Positions 32,263 through 41,873 are shown, numbered from the stretch's first letter. The stretch is 43,105 nt of DNA from Acidobacterium sp. (GCA_027315385.1 DAHUYD010000128.1:1-43105); one strand, 5' to 3'. Notes: a model not told the origin generated them from the sequence alone. Translations and numbers: made by a program.

Positions 32263-34047
32263 TCAGAACCCCGGCGGGCGCTGGTCCGCTACGCCAAAGG
32301 CTCGCTCCAGCGCCATCCCCGCCGTACCCAGGCGGCCTTCCTCGAAGGGAGGCGCGATCAGCGTGACGCCGTAGGGAACGCGCCGCGGAGGCGAGAAGCG
32401 CGGCAGAGGATGGGCTGGATCGGGCGCCCAGTCGCTGCGCGCCTCCGACACCTCGACAAACCCAGCGCGGAGTGTCAGCGACGGATGCCCGGTGAAATTC
32501 GTGATCGTCAGCATCTCATCGCGCAGCGAAGGCACCAGCAGCAGGTCTGCCTGCGAGAAGATCCGCTCCATCTGGTCCGCCACCTGACGCCGCATCCGGT
32601 CCGACTGAACAAAATCGACGGCGGAGAGGAAGCGCGATTGGCGGAAGGTGTTCGGCCACGCATCCGGAACCTGTGCGCGCAGCTCATCGTCCCGATGGCT
32701 CAGCGTCAGATCCTCAAACGATGCCGCGGATTCGGCGAAGAGGATCACGTCCAGGCAGTCGTAGGGCCAGTCCGGCAGCGAGACTTCCATGGGCCGCATG
32801 CCCAGTTGCTCCGCCGTACGCAGCGCCGCGCGATCCACAGCGGTTGCCTCCTGCATCCACTTTGGAAAATATCCCAGCCGCAGCCCTCGCGCCGGGGCGG
32901 ACGCCTCGAAGTCGAGATGGCTGGGCACGCTGTAGCGATCGCCGGGATCGGGTCCGGTGATGGCGTTCAGCACCAGCAGTGTGTCTTCCACGCCGCGCGC
33001 CATGGGGCCCAGCTTGTCGAGCGACCAGCACAGTGTCATGGCTCCTGTGCGCGCTACACGGCCAAACGTGGGGCGCAAGCCGGTGACGCCGCAGCGCATG
33101 CTGGGACCGATGATGCTGCCGTCCGTCTCGCTGCCAATGGCGAAGGCGACCAGGGCGGCGGCCGTGGCTGCGCCGGGTCCGGCGCTCGATCCGGAGGAAC
33201 CTTCCTCGGTGAGCCACGGGTTCATGGTCTGCCCGCCGAACCAGATGTCATTCAGGGCCAGCGCGCCCATGCTCAGCTTCGCAACCAGAACGGCGCCGGC
33301 CTCGTCCAGCCGATCGACGACGACGGCGTTCTTGTCCGGCACACGATTGCGGAAGGGCTCCGCGCCGTAGGTGGTGGGTATGCCCGCGGTGTCGAGCAGA
33401 TCCTTCGCGCCCCATGGAATCCCGTGCAGGGGACCACGATAGCGGCCTTCCGCGATTTCGCCGTCGGCGCGCCGCGCCTGCTCCAGCGCGTGGTCAGCGG
33501 TGAGCGTGATCACGCAGCGCAGCGTCGGACCGTAACGCTGTAGCCGATCGATATAAATCCGGGTAAGGCGCTCGGAGGAGATCTTCCGTCCCTCGATCCA
33601 TCGCGACAGCTGCCACACCGGCGCGTACGCAATCAGCTCATCGGTCGCGGGCAACGGGCCGGGATCGTCCTGCGCGCGCACAAAGCGGCTTTGCTTCGGA
33701 CCCGTTTCGCCGGGCAACGCGGCTTTCACCGTGGACCAGGGAGACATGGTGTCGCCCAGGGGAACTTTGCGTGGACCGGTGCGGCGCTCGTACAGCGGCG
33801 CCATCGCTTCCTGCCAGTTCTGCGCGGCCTCGGCGCGATGCGCCGCGCTCATCTCCACGCGCACCAGCTTTTCCGCTTCGGCGAAGGTCGCGGCGGAGAC
33901 CCGCGGCCCGGCCGGAGGCGCGGTACCGAAAGCCGGCGGCTCGCCGGCCGGCGGGGTGGCTTGTTGCGCTTCGAGGCCGGGAGCTAATGCGCTTCCCAGC
34001 AGGCCCATCGAAGATGCCAGAACAAACTGGCGGCGGGAGCGGTCCAT
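32263..34047 (-). CDS. Tat-exported amidase-signature family hydrolase
   Basis: I choose the ATG at 34047 (AGGAGGG upstream, then DRSRRQFVLASS Tat motif), giving 594 residues; a TTG at 34089 is the longer option. The amidase-signature triad is visible: Lys215 in IPWGAKDLLD, cis-Ser284 in EEGSSGSSAG and nucleophile Ser311 in GSETDGSIIGPS. The N-terminal 130 residues before the catalytic domain are an added segment. Similar exported amidases are frequent in soil bacteria. Substrate is unknown. It follows a TrmJ-like gene by 66 bases on the same strand. Confidence 0.85.
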   Translation of the reverse strand: MDRSRRQFVLASSMGLLGSALAPGLEAQQATPPAGEPPAFGTAPPAGPRVSAATFAEAEKLVRVEMSAAHRAEAAQNWQEAMAPLYERRTGPRKVPLGDTMSPWSTVKAALPGETGPKQSRFVRAQDDPGPLPATDELIAYAPVWQLSRWIEGRKISSERLTRIYIDRLQRYGPTLRCVITLTADHALEQARRADGEIAEGRYRGPLHGIPWGAKDLLDTAGIPTTYGAEPFRNRVPDKNAVVVDRLDEAGAVLVAKLSMGALALNDIWFGGQTMNPWLTEEGSSGSSAGPGAATAAALVAFAIGSETDGSIIGPSMRCGVTGLRPTFGRVARTGAMTLCWSLDKLGPMARGVEDTLLVLNAITGPDPGDRYSVPSHLDFEASAPARGLRLGYFPKWMQEATAVDRAALRTAEQLGMRPMEVSLPDWPYDCLDVILFAESAASFEDLTLSHRDDELRAQVPDAWPNTFRQSRFLSAVDFVQSDRMRRQVADQMERIFSQADLLLVPSLRDEMLTITNFTGHPSLTLRAGFVEVSEARSDWAPDPAHPLPRFSPPRRVPYGVTLIAPPFEEGRLGTAGMALERAFGVADQRPPGF

Positions 34048-34113
34048 GGATCGTGCGGCCCTCCTGGATGAAAGATAGTCAGCCGCCAATATAGCGGCCG
34101 CTCCACAGAGGAT

Positions 34114-34860
34114 TCAATCCTGCTCCTTCGATTGCCTGGCCTTCCACACTATCCGGCGAAGAAGGCCCAGCCACTCGTGCAAATCGGGCGCGGTGAGATC
34201 CAGCCGCCGCACTAACCGGCGAACCTTCTCCTCCAGGGTAGCGTCCGGACCGTGATGCGTATAGCCGCTCACGGTGAGGGCTTCGATCCATACCTCTGTC
34301 ATGCGCTCGCGCCCTTCGGCGGTCGCCGGCGTTGCATTCACTGCGCTGGGGCCGCCAGGATCGGTTTGCCGCACCAGTTCGTAGAGCACCACAGCGACCG
34401 CCTGGCCCAGGTTCATGGATGGATGGTCGTAAAGGGTAGGAATGCGCAACAGCAACTGGCAGTGGCTCAGATCCTGGTTCGAGAGTCCCACTTTTTCCGA
34501 TCCGAAGAGGATCGCGACGCGTGAACCGGCGCGTAGCTGAGTGCGAATTGCCTGCGCTGCGTCTTCGAGCCGCTGCAGAGGCTCCCGCGGAGTTCTCTGC
34601 GCGCCTCCCGCCGTTCCGGCCACCAGCGAACAATCAGAAACCGCCGCGCCCACGTCTTCGAATTCCTCGGCCGACCGCAGCACCTGTGCCGCATCCACCG
34701 CTGAGCGCGCTTCGCGAAAGCCGGCCTCGTACGGGCGGACCACCCGCAAGCGCTCGAATCCAAAATTGGACATGGCCCGGGCAGCCGCGCCGATATTCAG
34801 CGGATTGCGGCTGCGCACCAGCACCACACGAAGGCGGCCTGCCTCTTCCGTGCTCAGCAA
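34114..34860 (-). CDS. trmJ: TrmJ/LasT-type SPOUT tRNA 2'-O-methyltransferase
   Basis: The 248-residue protein starts with TTG at 34860; AGGGG lies 6 bases upstream and overlaps the GH3 stop codon, so the two genes are tightly joined. SPOUT knot motifs are present: LVRSRNPLNIGAAARAMSNF, FGSEKVGLSN and IPTLYDHPSMNLGQAVAVVL. Members methylate the ribose at position 32 in the tRNA anticodon loop. The C-terminal 80 residues form the usual helical extension. The symbol rests on family-level similarity. Confidence 0.8.
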   Translation of the reverse strand: MLSTEEAGRLRVVLVRSRNPLNIGAAARAMSNFGFERLRVVRPYEAGFREARSAVDAAQVLRSAEEFEDVGAAVSDCSLVAGTAGGAQRTPREPLQRLEDAAQAIRTQLRAGSRVAILFGSEKVGLSNQDLSHCQLLLRIPTLYDHPSMNLGQAVAVVLYELVRQTDPGGPSAVNATPATAEGRERMTEVWIEALTVSGYTHHGPDATLEEKVRRLVRRLDLTAPDLHEWLGLLRRIVWKARQSKEQD

Positions 34861-34868
34861 CCCGGCCC

Positions 34869-37115
34869 CTACTGCACCTGAACGGTCGCGTTGAGAGGGA
34901 GATCAGCTGAGGAGTCGCCGACCATCACCTGAATCGGCTCCGGCAGTACGCGAAAAGCATGCGTGCCCACATCCCAGAAGGCGATCTGCGAGGCATTCAG
35001 CGGGATGGTGACTGTCTTCGTCTCGCCCGGATTGAGAGCGATCCGCTGGAATCCTTCCAGTTCCTCGCGGGGACGCACGACCTGCGGCTTCGGCCAGCTG
35101 ACGTAGAGCTGTACCACCTCGTCGCCGGCGCGATCTCCGGTGTTGGTCACGTCCACACTCACGTTCAGGCTCCCGTCAGCCGCGAGGGTGGGCGTGCTGG
35201 TCCGCAGGTTAGCGAATTTGAACGTGGTGTAGCTCAACCCGAATCCGAAGGGGTACAGCGGCTCTCCCCGGAAGTACATATAGGTGTAACCGTCACGGAT
35301 GTTGTAATCCATGCGCGGAGGAAGCTGGCGCATGGATTTCGGCCAGGTGCGGACCAGGTGACCGCCGGGATTGTAATCGCCGAAGAGGACCTTCGCCAGC
35401 GCGGTGCCTTCGTCCTGCGACGACTGGGCCATGGTGAGGATGGCCGGGACGTGCTGCTGCGACCAGTTGATGGTGAACGGGAAACTGGCGATGAGCATCA
35501 CCACGGTTTTCGGCTGCACGTCGTAAACCTGCTTAATGAGCTGCTCCTGATAGAGGGTCATGGTCTGGCGGTCGCGGCCTTCGCGGCCATCGCTGGGAAC
35601 CGTGCAGGGCAGCGTATTGCCGCCATCGGGCGCGTTCACCCACTCATGTGCCTGGTCCGGGCCGCAGGTGGGGTTGTTGCCGACGACGACCACGGCGACA
35701 TCCGATTCCTTCGCAGCCTTCAGCGCCGCTGCTTCACCGTCCATCGTGTCATCCGGCGCGTAATTCACCTTCACGCCGGAACCAACTTCGTCCTGGATTC
35801 CCTTTAAGGGCGTGACTGTGTAGGGGGGCGTACCGCCATACCAGTCCCAGTGCACCACGTTCGCCAGCGGACCAATGACAGCGATGGACTTGATCTTCGT
35901 CTTATCGAGCGGCAGGAACTTGTCCTGGTTTTTGAGCAGGACGACAGATTCGAGCGCCATCTTCTGCGAGACGGAGCGGTCGCGATCGGTGTTCCATGGC
36001 GGAGGCTCGTTGCCGGTTTGCCGGATCCTGGTGTAGGGGACCATGTCCGGGGGATCGAGCAGGCCCAGCTTGATCTCGACGCGGAATTTGCCGCGCAGCG
36101 CGCTGTCGATTTCCGCTTCGGTGACTTTGCCGTCCTTCACAGCCTGGATCATCTGGTCGCGATAGAAATCGAGGAACTGATTGATGCCGGCGTGGAAAGC
36201 GGCAACGACCGCGTCTTCCTGGTCCGGAAAGAGGCGCCGGGGATCGACCAGGAGGTGGATAGCGCCGCCATCGCTGGAGACAATGTCAACATGCCATTTG
36301 TCGATCACGATGCTGCGCAGCACAGGATTGATCGCCATGGGGATGCCATTCCAGGCGTTGTAGGAGGCCATGACGCCTCGCGCGCCGCCCTCCTGGAAAG
36401 CCATGCGGAACGGAACGGAGTAGTACTCCCAAAAGAGGCGCTCGTCGAAGTTGGACGTGGAACTGGTGCGGAAATTCTCGTTCTCGTTGGCCAGGAAATG
36501 CTTGAGCAGCGAGGCCGACTGCCAGTATTTGGGATTGTTTCCCTGCAGACCGTGGACGAAAGCAGCGGCCATGGAGCCGTTGAAGAATGGATCTTCCCCG
36601 TAGACTTCCTCGCTGCGGCCCCAGCGCGGATCGCGGTCAAGATCGGACTGGGGTCCCCACAGCATCAGAATCTGCCGGTTGTAACCGGGCGTCTGGGTGA
36701 TGTAGCGCGCTTCGTAGCCCTCCACGCCGGCCGCCTCGCGAACGAGGTTCGGGTCCCAGCTATCGCCCATGCCGGGCGGCTGCGGGAACTGGGTGGTGGC
36801 GATGGCGGGCCGGCCGGGGCGAGGCTGCCGCTGCACCACGCCGTGAATGCCTTCCGATGAGCCGATGTTCGGCACGCCCAGGCGCGGCACACCCGTATCC
36901 GTGCCCAGGCAGTCGATCTTTTCGTCGAGCGTCATCAGCGAGAGAAGGTTGTCGATGCGCTGCTCCGCGGGCAGGTTCGGATTGTCGAAGGGATAATGCT
37001 TCAGGTGCCATTGATCGACGTTAGGGCGAGGCACGTAGCGCGGACTTTGGGCAAGTGCGGGAACGAGGGCGGCTGACAGAAACGAACACAGGAGGGCGAC
37101 CACGCTCTTCTTCAT
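34869..37115 (-). CDS. Secreted GH3 beta-glucosidase/xylosidase-like glycoside hydrolase
   Basis: The 748-residue protein has a signal peptide (about 1-23, ALA-Q). The GH3 N-terminal barrel shows LMTLDEKI, SDLDRDPRWGRSEEVYGEDP and LLKHFLANENEN. The nucleophile is Asp282 in VSSDGGAI, where Trp commonly follows Asp in beta-glucosidases but Gly does here. The C-terminal alpha/beta domain and a fibronectin-III-like domain follow (LYPFGFGLSYTTF onwards). It removes terminal sugars from beta-linked oligosaccharides. The exact sugar is undetermined. Confidence 0.88.
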   Translation of the reverse strand: MKKSVVALLCSFLSAALVPALAQSPRYVPRPNVDQWHLKHYPFDNPNLPAEQRIDNLLSLMTLDEKIDCLGTDTGVPRLGVPNIGSSEGIHGVVQRQPRPGRPAIATTQFPQPPGMGDSWDPNLVREAAGVEGYEARYITQTPGYNRQILMLWGPQSDLDRDPRWGRSEEVYGEDPFFNGSMAAAFVHGLQGNNPKYWQSASLLKHFLANENENFRTSSTSNFDERLFWEYYSVPFRMAFQEGGARGVMASYNAWNGIPMAINPVLRSIVIDKWHVDIVSSDGGAIHLLVDPRRLFPDQEDAVVAAFHAGINQFLDFYRDQMIQAVKDGKVTEAEIDSALRGKFRVEIKLGLLDPPDMVPYTRIRQTGNEPPPWNTDRDRSVSQKMALESVVLLKNQDKFLPLDKTKIKSIAVIGPLANVVHWDWYGGTPPYTVTPLKGIQDEVGSGVKVNYAPDDTMDGEAAALKAAKESDVAVVVVGNNPTCGPDQAHEWVNAPDGGNTLPCTVPSDGREGRDRQTMTLYQEQLIKQVYDVQPKTVVMLIASFPFTINWSQQHVPAILTMAQSSQDEGTALAKVLFGDYNPGGHLVRTWPKSMRQLPPRMDYNIRDGYTYMYFRGEPLYPFGFGLSYTTFKFANLRTSTPTLAADGSLNVSVDVTNTGDRAGDEVVQLYVSWPKPQVVRPREELEGFQRIALNPGETKTVTIPLNASQIAFWDVGTHAFRVLPEPIQVMVGDSSADLPLNATVQVQ

Positions 37116-37336
37116 TGAACAGCTTCTCCCTGGACCGGCATGTGAACGGAGCCGGAAAGGTGCAGACTACCACCAATCGGAAGATGGTGCGGAGACGGCC
37201 CAGGCGGCGTAAAAAAACGGTTGACCACCGGATCGGGAGGCCGGAGCGCGCAAAGGCAGAATCGCGGGCGCAGAGTTCCCGCGAGGGCACAAGCCGTGTC
37301 CCGCGGCGCCCTGCCCGCGGACGCCGGGGACGCAGC

Positions 37337-37621
37337 CTACATCAGGTTAGAAATGGCGTCCATTACATACACGCCAATGATCGCGACGGTTAAAACCCAG
37401 GTGGCTCCTGTGACCACCCGGATGAAGGGTTGGATCCTGTTCACCTTTACCAGAATTTCTTCCTGCTGCTTTTTCTGGTGGTCGCCGGCGTCGTCGAGGA
37501 AGATCTGGTCTTCTTCGTAACGGGTGATGTTGGAGCGGTAGAGGAGGAGGATCAACAGGCAAACGCCGATACAGGCCCACACAATCCAGACAACGGGCAT
37601 ATAGCTCATCAGGGAGCTCAT
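37337..37621 (-). CDS. Small membrane protein, unknown function
   Basis: The ATG at 37621 is preceded by GAGGCGCACT and yields 94 residues; the longer frame to 37708 is unsupported. Two hydrophobic helices (about 7-27 and 70-90) flank a charged cytoplasmic or periplasmic loop with RYEEDQIFLDDAGDHQKKQQ. I recognise no family. It lies between the GH3 gene and the HhH lipoprotein. Confidence 0.6.
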   Translation of the reverse strand: MSSLMSYMPVVWIVWACIGVCLLILLLYRSNITRYEEDQIFLDDAGDHQKKQQEEILVKVNRIQPFIRVVTGATWVLTVAIIGVYVMDAISNLM

Positions 37622-37946
37622 AGTGCGCCTCGGGACGTCGAAGTCCCGCTTGCCGGAAGGGGCAAATCGAGGAAGCGCCGATCGAAGCCGGTGAGCGGCT
37701 GCAATCACGCGGTTACCGGAATCGTCCCAGCCGTCGAAGCGGTTGGGCCGGCACTGCGCCGGGCGGGTCCGGAGAGAGCCGCTGAAAGTCCGGGCTCGGA
37801 GGGCTTACAGAGCCGTCCGCTGAAGGATATTAGCTCCAACACGGCGGTGTTGAACAGAGAATTCTCGATAATTCCAGTTACTCTGTGGCAACTCCCGCCG
37901 GATCAGACGATTCCATGCAAGAGCCGGGAGGGCCAAAAGGGCTGCG
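37622..37946. other. Divergent region before the HhH lipoprotein gene
   Basis: No gene is seen in these 325 bases. They hold a stem-loop CAACAC-GGCG-GTGTTG at 37837-37852 and a 10-base palindrome GAGAATTCTC at 37857-37866, close together and about 80-110 bases before the plus-strand gene. They may be operator sites. Confidence 0.4.
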
Positions 37947-38393
37947 ATGCGACCGAACTGGGGTGAATTGCTGATCCGGATAGCGGCTACGCTGGGCTTA
38001 TGCATGGCCTTGTTATGGATGGGTTCATGCTCGCGGCATGAATCGGACCAGAGATTGCAGGAACAGGCGCAACAGGCGACGGTTCAGGCAAAGATTGAAG
38101 CTCGCAAGGCTGCGGCCGAGGCGCGGGTGGCGGCAAAGCAGGCCGCGCGAGACACCAAAGACATCGCCGCCGGAGTGCGCGCGGGGATGCGAACGCCAAG
38201 CGGCCCACATCATGCGATCAACGTGAACTCCGCCAGCCGCGAGCAACTGGAGCGGCTGCCCGGCGTGAGCGCCACGACAGCGCGGCGGATCGAGGCACAT
38301 CGGCCGTACGCGCATGCCCGCGACCTGGTACGCAAGGGCGTGATTTCGTCCGATGAGTACCGGCGAATCGCCGGCGACTTAACTGCGGGCTGA
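37947..38393 (+). CDS. Helix-hairpin-helix (ComEA-like) lipoprotein
   Basis: The 148-residue protein has a short signal ending in lipobox MGSC (Cys28). A charged coiled coil follows at about 35-75 (Ala/Lys/Glu-rich), and then a helix-hairpin-helix domain with INVNSASREQLERLPGVS and TTARRIEAHRPYA, as in ComEA. ComEA binds incoming DNA during transformation. Here the domain is tethered through a lipid and coil, so exported DNA binding is plausible. No other competence gene is in the window. Confidence 0.75.
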   Translation: MRPNWGELLIRIAATLGLCMALLWMGSCSRHESDQRLQEQAQQATVQAKIEARKAAAEARVAAKQAARDTKDIAAGVRAGMRTPSGPHHAINVNSASREQLERLPGVSATTARRIEAHRPYAHARDLVRKGVISSDEYRRIAGDLTAG

Positions 38394-38437
38394 TTCCCCG
38401 CTCCGGCCCGGGAGCAGGCTCAGGTAGACTTTGAATC

Positions 38438-39046
38438 GTGCCGGAGAAAAAGAAGTGGGTGTGCGTTTTTTGCGCGTCGGCGGCGGGGGCATCTCCTGAA
38501 TATCTGACGGCGGCGCGAAACCTGGGGCGGCAAATCGCCGAGCGGGGCTATGGCCTGCTCTATGGGGGAGCCACCGTGGGCGCCATGGGCGCAGTGGCGG
38601 ATGCGGCGCTGGCCGCCGCCGGCGAAGTGGCCGGCGTGATTCCGGAGGTTATTCGCGAGCGCGAGATCGATCATCGCGGCCTCACCGAACTGCACGTGGT
38701 CGGCACGATGCATGAGCGGAAAGCGATGCTGGCGGGTCGCGCCGACGCGTTCGTTGCCCTGCCCGGCGGCTACGGCACCATGGACGAGTTCATCGAGATC
38801 GTGACGTGGGCGCAGTTGCGCATCCATGCCAAGCCCTGCGTGCTGGTGAATGTGCTGGGCTTCTACGACGGGCTGCTTCGCTTTCTCGATACCTGCGTGG
38901 TCGAGGGCTTCATCCAGGCCGGGAACCGGAAGCTGGTGCAGGTGGCCCGCGACCCCGAGGAGGCTCTGGCCGTTGTGGAGCGGGCGTGGCGGGAACGACC
39001 GGAGATTCCGGCGCACGATCGGCGGCTGGACTCAGTGGTGCAATGA
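38438..39046 (+). CDS. LOG-family nucleotide phosphoribohydrolase-like protein
   Basis: The 202-residue protein starts with GTG at 38438. It contains the family signature PGGYGTMDEFIE near residue 108, preceded by GTMHERKAML and LYGGATVGAMG. LOG proteins cleave nucleoside 5'-monophosphates to base and ribose phosphate, and some release cytokinins. In bacteria without plant contact the role is probably nucleotide salvage. It is convergent with ribE. Confidence 0.85.
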   Translation: MPEKKKWVCVFCASAAGASPEYLTAARNLGRQIAERGYGLLYGGATVGAMGAVADAALAAAGEVAGVIPEVIREREIDHRGLTELHVVGTMHERKAMLAGRADAFVALPGGYGTMDEFIEIVTWAQLRIHAKPCVLVNVLGFYDGLLRFLDTCVVEGFIQAGNRKLVQVARDPEEALAVVERAWRERPEIPAHDRRLDSVVQ

Positions 39047-39064
39047 GAGCCTGCGGGAAGGTTG

Positions 39065-39724
39065 TCAGTACCCGCTGGCAATCAGGTGCTCAAGCGTCAG
39101 CTCCATCGTGGAAGCGGGTTTCCGCTCCCGCTCCAGCGCCAGCTTCAGCATCACGTCGGCTTCAACGTTCACCGGATCGCCGGGCTGGAGCATGCGCAGG
39201 CTGGTCACGTTTCGCGTGTGCGGCAGAATGGCGACGCTGACGATGCGGCCATCCCACGCGGCAATCGTCAGGCTGATGCCTTCAATCGCGATGGAGCCTT
39301 TTTCGACCATGAAGGCGCGCGTATTCTCCGGAACGCGCACGCGCAGCCACCAGTCAGTCAGAGCCGGATCGGCTTCGGCATCCACGGGATCGAGGGACAC
39401 GAACTCACCGCAGCCATCGACGTGACCCTGAACAACGTGGCCGCCCAGCGGAGCGCCGGCCGGAGTGGGCAGTTCGAGATTCACCAGGGATCCGGGGCGC
39501 AGCCGTCCCAGCGAGGTGCGCGCAAGGGTCTCCGCGGCGAGATCCGCAAAGACGAGCGGAGGCGCCATTTCCAGGGCAGTGAGGCAGGTGCCGCTCACAG
39601 CGAAGCTGTCGCCCACGCGCAGCCGTTCCGCCAGCCCGGGCGCGGAGATCGAGATGCGCGTTGTCCCGCGCCGGGCTTCCAGCGCGGCAACGGTTCCTGT
39701 GGTTTCAATGATGCCGGTAAACAT
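39065..39724 (-). CDS. ribE: Riboflavin synthase, alpha subunit
   Basis: The 219-residue enzyme begins MFTGIIETTG at the ATG at 39724, one base past the ribD stop codon. Two lumazine-binding barrel repeats are present; the first has SFAVSGTCLTAL, GHVVQGHVDG ends it, and the second has SIAIEGISLTIA. It dismutates two 6,7-dimethyl-8-ribityllumazine molecules to riboflavin. The close spacing suggests co-translation with ribD. Confidence 0.93.
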   Translation of the reverse strand: MFTGIIETTGTVAALEARRGTTRISISAPGLAERLRVGDSFAVSGTCLTALEMAPPLVFADLAAETLARTSLGRLRPGSLVNLELPTPAGAPLGGHVVQGHVDGCGEFVSLDPVDAEADPALTDWWLRVRVPENTRAFMVEKGSIAIEGISLTIAAWDGRIVSVAILPHTRNVTSLRMLQPGDPVNVEADVMLKLALERERKPASTMELTLEHLIASGY

Positions 39725-39725
39725 G

Positions 39726-40892
39726 TCAGTCCAGGGACCAGGGATCGCGCAGATAACTTTGCACGCGCACGTCTGACCCGAAGCGGTCCACCTGGGGCGG
39801 TTCGGCGATTGGAGGCGTGGCAATGGGTTCCTGCAGGAGCGGCACGCCCGCCGAACCAAGAAATACGGGCGCGTAGAACAGCGTGATCTTATCCACGTGC
39901 TGGCCGGTGAGGGCGGCCCCGTTCAGCTGGGCGCCAGCTTCCAGCATCACGTTGAGCAAGCTGAGCTCGCCGAGCTTGCGGAAAACCTGTTGCAGCGAGA
40001 CGCCGCGCTTTCCAGGCTCGCTCCAGCGCTGGGCCGCAGTGGCTTCCTCCGGCTCAAGGCGCTCCACGCGCACGCCCATGGCTTCCAGACCGCGCTGGCG
40101 TTCCGTGGGAGCGGCCGTGCAAAATACCAGGACATCCTCGCGCGCGGTCCGCACCAGTTTCGAATCCAGGGGCAACCGCAGCGCCGAGTCGAGTACGACG
40201 CGCAGCAGGGGGCGTCGGCGCTCCAGTCCGGAGCGGTCGGTCAGCAGCGGATCGTCCTGCAGAATGGTGTTGACGCCGGTCATGACCGCATCCACGGCGT
40301 GACGCATCCGGTGCACTTCCGCGCGCGATTCCTCGCCGGTGAGATACACCGGCGCGCCGCGCGGAGCCGTTCCGGGGGCGGGCGCGATGCGGCCATCGAG
40401 CGATACAGCCGCCTTGAGGTTGACAAAGGGAAGGCCCGCGCGAATGTGGCGCGCGAATCCGTCGTTCAGATGGCGCGCCTCGCGCTGCAGGACTCCGGTT
40501 ATCACCTCGATGCCCGCCCTGCGGAGAGCGTCGAGACCCTTTCCGTTCACCGCCGGATTGGGATCGCTGGTAGCAACGACTACTTTCGACACGCCCGCCT
40601 CAATCAGGGCCCGCGTGCAGGGGCCGGTGCGGCCGGCGGTGCAGCATGGCTCCAGCGTTATATACGCGGTGGCGCCACGCGCGGCGCGCCCCGCTTCGTT
40701 CAGCGCGCTCACTTCGGCGTGATCCAGCCAGTCGTAAGCATGAAAGCCCTTGCCGATGAGGGCGCCGTCTTTGACCAGCACGCAGCCTACGGCAGGATTG
40801 GGGGATGCGATCCCGATGGACCGCTGCGCCAGTTCCAGAGCATCCTGCATCCATTCGTCCTGCGAAACGGTAAATCTCGGCCGCTTTTGCAC
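39726..40892 (-). CDS. ribD: Bifunctional riboflavin deaminase-reductase
   Basis: The 388-residue protein joins an N-terminal cytidine-deaminase-type domain (about 1-145; HAE at 58-60 and EPCC at 81-84 with Cys92 as zinc ligands) to a C-terminal reductase (about 160-388; NLKAAVSLDGRIAPA, VMTGVNTILQDDPLLTDR). It performs the second and third steps of riboflavin synthesis. It starts 18 bases downstream of ftsY, and no FMN riboswitch fits in that gap. Confidence 0.93.
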   Translation of the reverse strand: MQKRPRFTVSQDEWMQDALELAQRSIGIASPNPAVGCVLVKDGALIGKGFHAYDWLDHAEVSALNEAGRAARGATAYITLEPCCTAGRTGPCTRALIEAGVSKVVVATSDPNPAVNGKGLDALRRAGIEVITGVLQREARHLNDGFARHIRAGLPFVNLKAAVSLDGRIAPAPGTAPRGAPVYLTGEESRAEVHRMRHAVDAVMTGVNTILQDDPLLTDRSGLERRRPLLRVVLDSALRLPLDSKLVRTAREDVLVFCTAAPTERQRGLEAMGVRVERLEPEEATAAQRWSEPGKRGVSLQQVFRKLGELSLLNVMLEAGAQLNGAALTGQHVDKITLFYAPVFLGSAGVPLLQEPIATPPIAEPPQVDRFGSDVRVQSYLRDPWSLD

Positions 40893-40910
40893 TCTGTCCC
40901 CTAATCCGGG

Positions 40911-41873
40911 TTACGCTTCCAGCAGCGAGCGGGCAAATGCATCGCTGTCGAACGGAAGCAGATCGTTCAGTCCCTCGCCCACACCGGCAAACCGCACCGG
41001 CAGCTTCATCTCGCGGGCAATCGCGACGGCAATTCCGCCCTTCGCGGTTCCATCGAGCTTGGTGAGCACAATGCCCGTGACGCCGGCGGATTCAGTAAAC
41101 AGCCGAGCCTGCTGCAAGCCGTTTTGCCCGGTGGTTGCGTCCAGCACCAGCAGCACTTCATGGGGCGCGTCCGGAATGATGCGCTGCGCCGTGCGGCGCA
41201 TCTTGTCCAGTTCCGCCATGAGACCGGTTTTGGTGTGCAGCCGGCCCGCGGTATCCACAATCACCACGTCCGTCTGGCGCACCTTGGCAGCCTGCAGCGC
41301 ATCGAAGAGTACCGCCGAGGGATCTCCCCCCTGTTTCGTGCGGATCATTTCCACGCCGCTGCGCTGCCCCCACACCTCCAGCTGTTCGATCGCCGCCGCG
41401 CGAAACGTATCCGCCGCGCACAGCAGGGCGGTTTTACCGCGGGCGCGGTACCACGCGGCCAGTTTCCCGCTGGTGGTGGTCTTGCCCGTGCCGTTCACGC
41501 CGACCATCATGATCACTTCCGGCGGCACGGCGATCGTCGCGGGGCGGCGCGCATTTTCGTCCAGGATGGCCCGAATCTGCTGGCGAAGCAGATCTTTCAG
41601 TTCCGCGCCGTCCCGAATCTGCTGGCGCTTCGCGTGCTCACGCAAATTCGCCGCGATCTCCGCTGCCGTCGTCACTCCCAGATCCGACGCGATCAGGGTC
41701 ATTTCCAGCTCTTCCAGCACGGACTCGTCGATGGCCCGCGTCATCGCGAGGACGTTATCCAGGCGCTCGCCCAGATTGTCTCTGGTTCGCGATACCGCCT
41801 TGCGCATCCGGTCCAGGATGCTCAGGCTTTCCGGATCCTCTTCGTTCAGGCTGCCGAACAACGTCTGAATCAT
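40911..41873 (-). CDS. ftsY: Signal recognition particle receptor FtsY
   Basis: The 320-residue GTPase starts at the ATG at 41873 after GGGGAAG. It has the N domain (about 20-105) and G domain with GVNGTGKTTTSGKLA, DTFRAAAIEQL, DTAGRLHTK and TKLDGTAKGG. The acidic A domain found in E. coli is nearly absent. It docks ribosome-SRP complexes at the inner membrane. It leads into ribD on the same strand. Confidence 0.95.
   Translation of the reverse strand: MIQTLFGSLNEEDPESLSILDRMRKAVSRTRDNLGERLDNVLAMTRAIDESVLEELEMTLIASDLGVTTAAEIAANLREHAKRQQIRDGAELKDLLRQQIRAILDENARRPATIAVPPEVIMMVGVNGTGKTTTSGKLAAWYRARGKTALLCAADTFRAAAIEQLEVWGQRSGVEMIRTKQGGDPSAVLFDALQAAKVRQTDVVIVDTAGRLHTKTGLMAELDKMRRTAQRIIPDAPHEVLLVLDATTGQNGLQQARLFTESAGVTGIVLTKLDGTAKGGIAVAIAREMKLPVRFAGVGEGLNDLLPFDSDAFARSLLEA

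Noticed and set aside
32146-33543. Plus-strand frame of 465 codons antisense to the amidase
   Set aside because: Length comes from codon bias of the opposite strand; the minus-strand amidase has a full catalytic triad and a Tat signal.
40893-40910. FMN riboswitch before ribD
   Set aside because: Only 18 bases separate ftsY and ribD, far too short for the aptamer.
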